A DNA stretch of 64,000 nucleotides, taken from the NCBI RefSeq assembly GCF_019931165.1, contig NZ_JAIOUP010000002.1:1-64000 (forward strand), given 5' to 3'. Shown here piece by piece: positions 35,161 through 44,300 of this stretch (within the stretch, counting starts at the first letter, position 1; every line of letters begins with the position of its first letter). The notes beneath the pieces were generated by a model. The model was not told the DNA's origin and did no database searches. It worked only from the letters and a program-made list of their open reading frames with translations. The DNA comes from Schnuerera sp. xch1 (GTDB lineage Bacteria; Bacillota; Clostridia; Tissierellales; Tepidimicrobiaceae). A program made the translations under genes and the position numbers.

Positions 35161-35233
35161 CATAACCCCTCCATTTCGTAACATTTAAAATATTTTTATT
35201 ATAGTTTTCTTACTTTTAAGCTAACGTTCTAGA

Positions 35234-36394
35234 TTATTGTTCGTTTAAAAAAACTCCTGATACTGTTTTAGCTGCCGTTCCTAATTCTACCTTATATCCT
35301 AATTCAAATAATGCTATTTCTACAGCAGACATTATTGCGTAAATATCTGTCTTATGAAGAGAACCTAAATGTCCAATTCTAAATATTTTCCCTTTGAGTT
35401 TTTGTAAACCTCCTCCTATAACAACTCCATATTTTGTATTCAATATATCAGCAAATTCTTTGTATTTAATACCTTGTGGTACTTCAATTGCAGTAACAGA
35501 ATTTGATTGATATCCTTCTTCAGCAAATAAACTTAATCCCATAGCTTTAGCCGCTTCTCTTATTGCTGTAGCTATTAGTTCATGTCTTTTAAATACATTT
35601 TCTAAACCTTCCTCTTCTAAAATATCAAGAGCTTCACTTAACCCAAATAACAATGTAGTTGATGGTGTATAAGGGAATTGTTTTATCTCCATCCTTTTTT
35701 TAACAGCCTTATAATCCCAATACCATTTTGGCATTGTTGACTTTTCTACTAATTTCCAAGCTTTAGGACTAATTGATACAATTCCCATTCCTGGTGGAAG
35801 CATTAATCCTTTTTGAGAACCGGTCACAACAACATCTACTCCCCAAGCATCAGTTTCAAGAGGCATACATGCTAAAGAACTTACTGCATCAACTACTAAT
35901 ATAGCTGGATGGTTGGTTTCCTTTATAGCTTTAGAAACCCCTTCTATATCGTTTACAACGGCAGAGGCAGTTTCATTATGTGGTAAACAAACTCCTTTAA
36001 CCTTTTTGTCTACATCCTTTTCTAAAACTTCCCTAACATCTTTAGGTTTAACTGATTCTCCCCATTCTTTTGTTATTCTAATTACATTTAACTCATATTT
36101 TTCAGCAATGGTGGCTACTCTTTCACTAAATACTCCCATGGAAGATGCTACTATCGTATCTCCTGGTGAAAATAAATTTACTATTGCAGATTCTAATGTA
36201 CCACTACCTGAGCTTGGAAATATCAGTACATCATTTTCTGTGTTATAGACCTTTTTAAGGCCTTCAACACACCTTGTAACTAACTTTTCAAACTCTTGAC
36301 CTCTGTGATTGATGACCGGTTGTGCTAAACTCCTTAATATTCTGTCAGGAATATTTGTTGGTCCTGGTATCTGTAGATATGTTCTTCTTTCCAT
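35234..36394 (-). CDS. Class V aminotransferase, alanine/serine-glyoxylate type (copy 1)
   Basis: 386 residues, PLP enzyme. IPGPTNIPDRIL is the typical N-terminus, SSGSGTLESAI binds the cofactor phosphate, VVDAVSSL has the pyridine-binding Asp, and the Schiff-base Lys is about 195 in TGSQKGLMLPPG. It likely transfers an amino group between alanine, serine or a similar donor and glyoxylate, pyruvate or another small oxo acid. It is the first gene after the PrpR-type activator, with a sigma-54 promoter-like sequence 100 nt upstream, and leads the dehydrogenase/Fe-S operon. Confidence 0.92.
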   Translation of the reverse strand: MERRTYLQIPGPTNIPDRILRSLAQPVINHRGQEFEKLVTRCVEGLKKVYNTENDVLIFPSSGSGTLESAIVNLFSPGDTIVASSMGVFSERVATIAEKYELNVIRITKEWGESVKPKDVREVLEKDVDKKVKGVCLPHNETASAVVNDIEGVSKAIKETNHPAILVVDAVSSLACMPLETDAWGVDVVVTGSQKGLMLPPGMGIVSISPKAWKLVEKSTMPKWYWDYKAVKKRMEIKQFPYTPSTTLLFGLSEALDILEEEGLENVFKRHELIATAIREAAKAMGLSLFAEEGYQSNSVTAIEVPQGIKYKEFADILNTKYGVVIGGGLQKLKGKIFRIGHLGSLHKTDIYAIMSAVEIALFELGYKVELGTAAKTVSGVFLNEQ

Positions 36395-36495
36395 ATGAAA
36401 TCCCTCCTATTTATAAATATGTAAATATATCTTTATAGCCTTACAACATATCCTTTATTTCATTAGATAACCTTATATCAACTACCTTTATATAA

Positions 36496-36512
36496 AGCAA
36501 AAGCCATGCCAA
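36496..36512 (-). promoter_or_regulatory. Candidate sigma-54 (-24/-12) promoter
   Basis: TTGGCATGGCTTTTGCT on the minus strand matches the TGGCAYR-N4-TTGC consensus with GG-N10-GC spacing. It lies about 100 bp upstream of the class V aminotransferase start and directly downstream of a sigma-54-dependent activator gene. The same bases form the 3' arm and tail of a terminator hairpin, so part of the match could be coincidental. Confidence 0.55.
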
Positions 36513-36528
36513 CTAATATGGCATAGCT
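36502..36528 (-). terminator. Terminator of the sigma-54 activator gene
   Basis: A 9-bp stem (one G-U in the minus-strand RNA) with a 9-nt loop and TTTTGCTTT tail, about 95 nt after the activator stop codon. It overlaps the sigma-54 promoter-like sequence. Confidence 0.7.
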
Positions 36529-36621
36529 TTAATTCGATAAAATGAACATTGTATATATGCACATTAAATTTATCTATGTTTCACTTATATTTTATTATGT
36601 AACACATCAAATGATTAAGTT

Positions 36622-38550
36622 TCATCTTGAAACCTGAATGTTATATTTTTTCATCTTCCTCCATAAGGTTGTTCTTGATATTCCTAATTCTTTTGCAGCA
36701 TTCATTATACTTCCGTTAGAATCTCTTAGAGCAAGTTTTATATTTACCTTTTCCATATTATCCAGATTTAAGGTATGTTCAAACAAGTTATTGTTTGCTC
36801 TAAATATATCAATAGGTTTATCCCGTTTATTATGGTTAACCTCAATATTCAAAACTTGGTTGGTGATGTCCTCAAGTAAAATCTTTGTCTTTGTTGTCAT
36901 TACCGTCAATCGTTCACAAAAATTTCTAAGTTCACGAACATTACCTGGCCAACTATACTTTGATAAATATTCTGTGGCTTCAGAAGAAAAAGTCATAGTA
37001 TTTTTCCCCAATTTGTCGCAATAAATTTTTATAAAATAATTAAGTAGATAAGGTATGTCTTCCCTTCTATTTCTTAAAGGTACCAATTTCATTCTGAGAA
37101 CATTGAGTCTATAATATAAATCGTCTCTAAATTTTCCAGAACTAACGAGAGTATGTAAATTTTTATTCGTAGCTGCAATAACTCTTACATCAATAGGAAT
37201 AAGCTTATTATCCCCTACTCTCATTACTTGCTTCTCTTGAAGAACTCTAAGCAATCTTCCTTGTAATAATTGATTCATTTCAGATATTTCATCTAAAAAT
37301 ATAGTACCTGTATGGGCTTGTTCAAACAATCCTCTTTTACCTTTACGATCAGCTCCAGTAAATGCACCAGGAGCATACCCAAATAGTTCAGATTCTAATA
37401 AGTTTTCTGGAAGTGCTGCACAATTAACTGCAACAAATGGTTTATTGGATCTATTACTATGTTTATGGATGCTTTGTGCTATAATCTCTTTACCTGTGCC
37501 AGTTTCTCCTTCAATTAAAACAGTTGAATTAACTTTTGCATATTCTTTTCCTATTCTGATTGTCTCTTTAGTAGCTTCACTACATCCTATTACATCATCA
37601 AAAGTATATTTGGCACAGTGACCTGTTATTGCTATATCCTGTCGTATCTTTTCCTCCGCCTTTTGTATCTCATCTATATCTCTTAGAATAGCTACTGTAT
37701 TTACTATCTCATTGTCGACAACAATAGGTATTTTAGAAATCATAAATTTGGTACCTTTGAGATTTTTAATAACTTCTGTCTCCGTTATACCACTAAATAG
37801 AGTATCTTCAAGTTGAAGTTCAGGTAAAATAAAACCTATCTTCTTCCCTATCAACTTATTATGATGATACTTAAGTAATTTTCGTGCAGAATCATTAAAT
37901 ATGGTTATATAACCTTTCTTATCTATGCATATTATCCCTTCATAAGAATGTTCTATAATAGCTTTAATCCTCTCTTTGCCTTTTTTTTCTTTTCTTGTAG
38001 CAATAGTAATTCTCTTAGCTTCCTTAATAGTAGATATAAAAGCTTCTTTACCCGATTTAATCACTATAGGCGTTAAACCATACAAAGGAGCATATTTAGC
38101 TATAATGCCTAAACCAACTATTACCTTCTTACCTTCTTCTGCAAGTTTCTTTATCTTCTGTTCAACTTCTAATTCATTTTTAACCTGAAACATTTTAAAA
38201 TCTCTACCACTAATTCGTATATAACTTTCAATTGCTGAAATCATATTGTCAGACACAACCAATGATATATCTTCACTAATTTTCTCTGCCTCATTAATAG
38301 CTTCAAAAACATCCACCGGTGTTATTGGAACTGATAAAATTGGTATATTAATACTAGATTGCATTAGTAAAATCTGAGTCCCACCCCTTGCAATTATAAC
38401 ATCATAGCCAAGATCTTCTAGTTGTTTAGCTAACCTAACTCCTTCAGCCATAGATCCTTGTAAAATAGTTATTTCTTCTTCAAATTTTTCTGCAGCTAAT
38501 TTAGCAGTACTCACTGTATCTTTAGGAACTATTATAGCAATTTTAATCAA
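36622..38550 (-). CDS. PrpR-type sigma-54-dependent transcriptional activator
   Basis: 642 residues, TTG start after GGGGGG. Domains are a PrpR N-terminal sensor (about 1-180), PAS (about 195-300), AAA+ sigma-54 interaction domain (about 315-555) and a Fis-type helix-turn-helix (about 605-640). Walker A GETGTGKE is at 348-355 and the sigma-54 contact loop GAFTGA at 395-400. Such activators switch on catabolic operons when the sensor domain binds a metabolite. The next gene downstream has a -24/-12 promoter-like site, so it probably controls the aminotransferase-dehydrogenase-Fe-S operon. Confidence 0.94.
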   Translation of the reverse strand: MIKIAIIVPKDTVSTAKLAAEKFEEEITILQGSMAEGVRLAKQLEDLGYDVIIARGGTQILLMQSSINIPILSVPITPVDVFEAINEAEKISEDISLVVSDNMISAIESYIRISGRDFKMFQVKNELEVEQKIKKLAEEGKKVIVGLGIIAKYAPLYGLTPIVIKSGKEAFISTIKEAKRITIATRKEKKGKERIKAIIEHSYEGIICIDKKGYITIFNDSARKLLKYHHNKLIGKKIGFILPELQLEDTLFSGITETEVIKNLKGTKFMISKIPIVVDNEIVNTVAILRDIDEIQKAEEKIRQDIAITGHCAKYTFDDVIGCSEATKETIRIGKEYAKVNSTVLIEGETGTGKEIIAQSIHKHSNRSNKPFVAVNCAALPENLLESELFGYAPGAFTGADRKGKRGLFEQAHTGTIFLDEISEMNQLLQGRLLRVLQEKQVMRVGDNKLIPIDVRVIAATNKNLHTLVSSGKFRDDLYYRLNVLRMKLVPLRNRREDIPYLLNYFIKIYCDKLGKNTMTFSSEATEYLSKYSWPGNVRELRNFCERLTVMTTKTKILLEDITNQVLNIEVNHNKRDKPIDIFRANNNLFEHTLNLDNMEKVNIKLALRDSNGSIMNAAKELGISRTTLWRKMKKYNIQVSR

Positions 38551-38727
38551 AGTAATCCCCCCATTACTTTAATGCATCCTAACTTGTAACTTAATATCAA
38601 TTTTGTCTCCTCTTTTTTGTGAACCTGCTGTTGAAAAGGTAAACCATATAATATAATATATTCTATTCTAAATATTATAAATTAATTATTATATATATAA
38701 GAAATCCATACTTTCCAAGCATAATAA

Positions 38728-38765
38728 AACAGACCATAAGTATTAATTAATACTTATGGTCTGTT
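38728..38765 (-). terminator. Terminator of the nfnAB operon (perfect palindrome)
   Basis: A 38-nt perfect palindrome followed on the minus strand by TTTTATTAT, 15 nt beyond the nfnB stop. Confidence 0.85.
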
Positions 38766-38780
38766 AATAAACACATTCAC

Positions 38781-40184
38781 CTATGCATTAGATGACTGGC
38801 TATTTTTTTCCTTTATATATTTATCGATACTTTCTGCTGCTTTTTTACCTGCTCCCATAGCAAGTATTACAGTTGCAGATCCAGTAACTGCATCTCCACC
38901 TGAAAATACACCTTCTCTTGTAGTTTGTCCACTTTCATCAGCTATAATGCATTTACGTTCATTAACTTCTAACCCTTCAGTAGTTGAAGCAATAAGAGGA
39001 TTTGGTGAAGTACCTAATGCCATTATAACTGTATCTACATCAAATTCAAATTCTGACCCTTCTATAGGTTTAGGTCTTCTTCTTCCAGATTTATCTGGCT
39101 CACCTAATTCCATTCTCTGGCATCTAATTGCTTTTACCCATCCATCTTCATTTCCTATAACTTCTACAGGACTAGTTAATAATTCAAATTTAACTCCTTC
39201 TTCCATCGCATGGTGCACTTCTTCTACTCTTGCTGGGAGTTCTTTCTCAGTTCTTCTATATACTATCCATACATCTGCTCCAAGTCTTAATGCAGTTCTT
39301 GCAGCATCCATTGCAACATTTCCGCCACCTATAACTGCAACTTTATCGCCAACTTTAATTGGTGTATCATGATCTTCTCTAAAAGCTTTCATAAGGTTGT
39401 TACGAGTTAAGAATTCGTTTGCAGAAAATACTCCATTTAGATTCTCTCCTGGAATTCCCATGAATTTTGGAAGTCCTGCACCAGAACCTACAAATACTGC
39501 ATCAAATCCTTCTTCTTCTATAAGAGAATCAATAGTAACAGTTCTACCAATAATTACGTTTGTTTCTATTTTAACTCCTAATTTCTTCAAATTTTCAATT
39601 TCAGGTTTTACAACTTTGTCCTTAGGAAGTCTAAACTCAGGGATACCATATACTAAAACTCCACCTGTTTCATGAAGAGCTTCAAATATAGTTACATCAT
39701 AGCCTTCTTTTGCTAAATCTCCAGCACAGGTAACTCCAGCAGGTCCAGATCCTATAACTGCTACTTTAAATCCATTCTTTTCTTTTGTCTTGCCTACTTC
39801 AACATTATGTTCTCTTGCCCAATCTGCAGCAAATCTTTCAAGTTTACCTATAGATACAGCTTCACCCTTTATACCACGTACACATACCTTTTCACATTGT
39901 TCTTCTTGAGGGCAAACCCTTCCACAAACTGCAGGTAGAGCACTATATTCTGCTAAAACATGAGCTGCTTGTTCAAATTCACCTTCAGCTATATGCTTAA
40001 TAAATCTTGGTATATCAATACTTACTGGGCAATTTCCAACACAAGGATGATGTTTACACTGTAGACATCTACTTGCTTCAGCCATAGCCTCTTCTTCAGT
40101 ATAACCTAAACAAACTTCATCAAAGTTTGTCGCTCTTTCCTTAGGATCTTGTTCAGTAATGGGTACTCTTTTAAACATATCCAT
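38781..40184 (-). CDS. nfnB: NfnB/SudA-type NADPH-linked flavoprotein subunit
   Basis: 467 residues. An N-terminal Cys-rich part binds Fe-S clusters (CLQCKHHPCVGNCPVSIDIP, CGRVCPQEEQCEKVC) and is followed by two nucleotide-binding folds: VAVIGSGPAGVTCAGDLAKEGYDVTIFEA for FAD and VAVIGGGNVAMDAARTALRLGA for NAD(P)H. This is the GltD/SudA family. Together with the adjacent subunit it forms an NfnAB-type electron-bifurcating NADH-dependent ferredoxin:NADP oxidoreductase (or a sulfide dehydrogenase). Its ATG overlaps the nfnA stop (TAATG), so the pair is translationally coupled. Confidence 0.9.
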   Translation of the reverse strand: MDMFKRVPITEQDPKERATNFDEVCLGYTEEEAMAEASRCLQCKHHPCVGNCPVSIDIPRFIKHIAEGEFEQAAHVLAEYSALPAVCGRVCPQEEQCEKVCVRGIKGEAVSIGKLERFAADWAREHNVEVGKTKEKNGFKVAVIGSGPAGVTCAGDLAKEGYDVTIFEALHETGGVLVYGIPEFRLPKDKVVKPEIENLKKLGVKIETNVIIGRTVTIDSLIEEEGFDAVFVGSGAGLPKFMGIPGENLNGVFSANEFLTRNNLMKAFREDHDTPIKVGDKVAVIGGGNVAMDAARTALRLGADVWIVYRRTEKELPARVEEVHHAMEEGVKFELLTSPVEVIGNEDGWVKAIRCQRMELGEPDKSGRRRPKPIEGSEFEFDVDTVIMALGTSPNPLIASTTEGLEVNERKCIIADESGQTTREGVFSGGDAVTGSATVILAMGAGKKAAESIDKYIKEKNSQSSNA

Positions 40185-41068
40185 TAATTAGCACCTCCAT
40201 GTTCATGTTGGCAAGTACAAATTTTTTGCTCGCCTCTTTCTGCCAATTCAGCTTCTTCTTTCTTATATTGAGCTTGTCTCTTTAATGCTTCATCAAAATC
40301 TACAAGATGACCATCAAACTCTGGTCCATCAACACATGCAAATTTTGTCTCATCTCCTACTGTTACCCTACAAGCACCGCACATACCAGTACCATCTACC
40401 ATGATTGGGTTAAGGCTAACAATAGTTTTAATTCCAAGTTTTTTAGTAAGCAAGCATACAAATTTCATCATTATCATAGGTCCTATTGATACTATTAGAT
40501 CATATTCCTTTCCTTGATTTTTAACAAGATCTTCAATAAGTCCAGTTACCATTCCATTAAATCCATAGCTACCATCATCTGTAGCAATATAAAGTTTTCC
40601 TGCTACTTTCTTCATTTCATTTTCAAGTATTATTAATTCTTTAGTCTTTGCGCCAATTATTACATCAACATCAATATCATGGTCTCTAAACCATTTTACT
40701 TGAGGATATACAGGAGCTGCTCCAACACCACCTGCTACAAATAAAATCTTTTTCTTCTTAACTTCTTCTATATCTTCATTTATATACTCTGATGGTTCTC
40801 CAAGAGGGCCTACAACATCTTTAAGGTAGTCTCCTTCATTAAGAACTGCTATTCTCTTTGTAGAAGCACCAGCAGTTTGAACAACAATATTGACTGTCCC
40901 TTTTTCTCTGTCATAGTCACAAATAGTTAGGGGAATTCTCTCTCCTATTTCGTCAACTATTACAATTAGAAATTGACCTGGTTGAGCAGAATCCGCAACC
41001 CTTGGAGCTAAAATATCCATTGAAAAAATATTAGGGGCTAGGTCTTTTTTCTTAACAATTTTATACAA
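40184..41068 (-). CDS. nfnA: NfnA/SudB-type ferredoxin-NADP reductase subunit
   Basis: 294 residues. An FAD-binding beta-barrel (RIPLTICDYD), an NAD-binding fold (ILFVAGGVGAAPVYPQ) and a C-terminal [2Fe-2S] site with Cys 230, 233 and 245 (GMCGACRVTVG, FACVDGPEFDGH). Start TTG after GGAGGAG. It carries NADH and ferredoxin electrons toward nfnB. An added CTCQHEHGG tail offers extra Cys/His. Neighbouring ferredoxin-like and dehydrogenase genes suggest redox balancing of amino-acid fermentation. Confidence 0.9.
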   Translation of the reverse strand: MYKIVKKKDLAPNIFSMDILAPRVADSAQPGQFLIVIVDEIGERIPLTICDYDREKGTVNIVVQTAGASTKRIAVLNEGDYLKDVVGPLGEPSEYINEDIEEVKKKKILFVAGGVGAAPVYPQVKWFRDHDIDVDVIIGAKTKELIILENEMKKVAGKLYIATDDGSYGFNGMVTGLIEDLVKNQGKEYDLIVSIGPMIMMKFVCLLTKKLGIKTIVSLNPIMVDGTGMCGACRVTVGDETKFACVDGPEFDGHLVDFDEALKRQAQYKKEEAELAERGEQKICTCQHEHGGAN

Positions 41069-41392
41069 TAGTAACTCCTCCCTTATTAAAAACTTTATCG
41101 TTTTAATTTTATACCATTTAAAATGGATATAAAAGTATAATTATTTATACGACTAGCTGAATATATTACTTTAAAAATTTTAATAAGTACTTAATACATT
41201 CCTTGTCATATAATTAACGATTTCTTTCAAACTAAATATACCATAAAAGATTTTATAATTCAATAGATTAACAAATTTATTTTCCCTAAACATAGCCTTT
41301 TCCATTTATTAATTTGATGTATATATACAAAATAATATACTTTCCCAGATTAAAAAGTTCCTCACTAAATGTACATTTAGTGAGGAACCTTT
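41069..41392. other. Intergenic region between nfnA and the glucan synthase gene
   Basis: A 324-nt AT-rich stretch. It holds the terminator at 41357-41388 and must hold the nfnA promoter, for which I see only weak matches (a TATAAA near 41140). Nothing else is recognisable. Confidence 0.5.
41357..41388 (-). terminator. Terminator of the glucan synthase gene (perfect palindrome)
   Basis: A 32-nt perfect palindrome (16-nt arms) with a TTTTT tail on the minus strand, 5 nt after the stop codon. Confidence 0.88.
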
Positions 41393-44300
41393 TTAGTAAC
41401 CTCCATCTGTCCCCATATCTACTTGAATAAAGTGTTTTAGTCCATCGTTAGTTAATTCTACATATTTTTCGTTAGCAGGAACTCCATCTATTACTATACT
41501 ATTTATTCCCTTATTCACACTATTTTGATTTCTTATTTCTATATTATATGTGGTATTTTTGTATTTATATTTCATTTTAAACCCTTTCCAACCTTTAGGA
41601 ATACATGGGTTTATAAATAATTTACCCTCTTCTATTTTAAATCCTAATATATCCTCTAATCCTACTCTAAACATCCATCCTGAAGATCCTGTATACCAGG
41701 TCCATCCACCTCTACCTAAATGTTGAGGATTGGTATAGACATCAGCTGCCAAAACATAAGGTTCTACCTTATACTTAACAGATTCTATTGAAGTTCTAGA
41801 ATGATTTATTGGATTTATTAATCTAAATAAATTATACGCCTTATCTCCTTCTCCTAACATAGCAAAGGCTTTTATAACCCAAGTTGCTGCATGAGTATAT
41901 TGACCTCCATTTTCTCTTACTCCTGGTACATAGGATTTAATATATCCTGGGTTATGCTCAGTATTATCAAAAGCTGGAGTTAATAGGGATATTATCCCCT
42001 CTTTCTCATTTATCAAGTGTTTCTCCACTGACTTTAAAGCTGTTCTAGTTCGTTTATCATCCCCTAATTCAGATATTACAGACCAGGATTGAGCTATAGA
42101 ATCTATTATACATTCGCTATTTTCTTTTGATCCTAGTGGAGTACCATCATCAAAGAAAGCTCTTTTATACCATTCTCCATCCCAAGCATTTTTTTCCAAT
42201 GCCTCTTTTAACTGAGATATAATACTTTCATACCTATCAACTCTATTACTATCTCCCATTATCTCACAAACTGGTATAAAATTCTTTAATACTGTTGCTA
42301 AAAACCATCCTAACCAAACGGATTCCCCTCTGCCTTTGTATCCTACTTTATTCATACCATCGTTCCAATCTCCTCCACTCATAAGTGGAATATTTTTATC
42401 TCCAAATCTTAGAGATCTATCGATAGCTCTGATACAGTGTTCATATACAGTTCCTATATCACTAGAAATATCAGGCACTTCATATCTTTCTTCTTCTGTT
42501 TCTTCCAAAGCAGGACTTTCTATAAAGGGAACTTTCTCTTGTAGCACACCATCATCCCCTGTAACCTTAATATATTTAGCTACTCCTAATGGTAACCACA
42601 GCGAGTCATCAGAATACTTGCTTCTAATCCCTTTATGAGCTTCACTTCCAGGTATAGGATGCCACCAATGCTGTATATCTCCTTCTCTATATTGGTGAGC
42701 ACAATTCCTTATTATCTGTTTTCTAGTCATTTCAGGTATATGGTAAATAGCATTTATTACATCTTGCATCTGATCTCTTGCTCCAAAAGCTCCACCTACT
42801 TGATAAAAACCTGCTCTCGCCCATATTCTACAGACTATAGTTTGGTACATCAGCCAATTGTTCATCATATAATTCATAGTATCATCTGGAGTTTGTATCT
42901 GAATTGTGGATAAAGTTTTTTCCCAAAACTCTTTTACCTTTTGTAATGAATTTTTTGAAATTTGAATATCCTTATATTTATTTATTAAATTACATCCACT
43001 TTCTATATCAGTTTGCTCTCCTAAAAGAAAAACCACTTCTTTTTTTTCATTTACTGGTATATTAATCTTAATTTCTATTGCTGAACAAGGATTATACCCT
43101 AAGCCAACAGTATTGGACAATCTTTCTCTTCTTATTCCTTCTGGTTCTTCATAATTTGGAATGGCTCCTAAAAATTCTTTTCTGTCTCCCGTATAGGATT
43201 GTATCTCTTCAGATGCACTTAAAAACAGTGTGCTATTTTCGAACTCACTATTGGTCGAATTCTTTACAATAAATATATCTTCATCTATATCTGTTTCCAA
43301 TAGATTTTCAGTTTCTTCATCCGAAACTCCTAATACTGGTCTAATATAATAATATAAGCTTATATTTTTGTCGTTATTGGATAAATTGTTAAGTTTTATT
43401 AAATTGATTTTTATATTATCTTCTGTTGGTGTAAAAGTTATAAGCTTTTGTTCTATACCATTGTTATGGTGATAAAATTCTGTATAACCTAGACCATGAG
43501 TTACAATATAGTCATTATCATCTCTAATAGGTTTCGGTGTTATATTCCAAATTTCTCCTGTTTCATTATCCCTTAGATAGATTACTTCTCCTGGATTGTT
43601 CATGATTGGATCATTATACCAAGGAGTTAATTTATTTTCCCTACTATTTCGAGACCAAGTAAACCCTGTGCCAAGTTCAGTTATTACAAACCCAAATTTT
43701 TTATTAGCTATTACATTTGCCCATGGTAATGGAGTATTTAAATCTTTAGAAAGTTTAATGACGTACTCTCTACCATCCTTTGAAAATCCACCGTATTCAT
43801 TAAAATAGTTTAAATCTACATCTATTTCTTTCAAAGAATATTTTTGTTTTTGTTTATTAAATTGTTTATAAGGTATATCTGTTTTATCAGACTTCTTATT
43901 TATAAACCCTTCTTCTGCCTCTATTATTATAGTTGCATATTTATATAATAGGCTTTCATCTTCGTCTAAAAGGGTGTTTTTATTTATTATAAATATTCCA
44001 CCAGGTTCACCTACTACATTTCCTCTTCTATCATAAATTTCTTCTCTTATGTTTTCATACAGCGGTTGATAATAGGCACTTTCATCTTCATTTACGACAA
44101 CTAAATCTATTATCAGCCCTTTATATGACCAATATTCATGAGCATTTATTATTTTAGTTAAATTTGTTATGCCTTCCATGGATTTTACGATTACAAGGAT
44201 TATAGGGTTATCTCCTGATATACCTTTGGACCATAACCCTTCTTTGCCCTTAATATTTTGCTTTAATATACTGTCATATTTATATTTAATATTATCCTCC

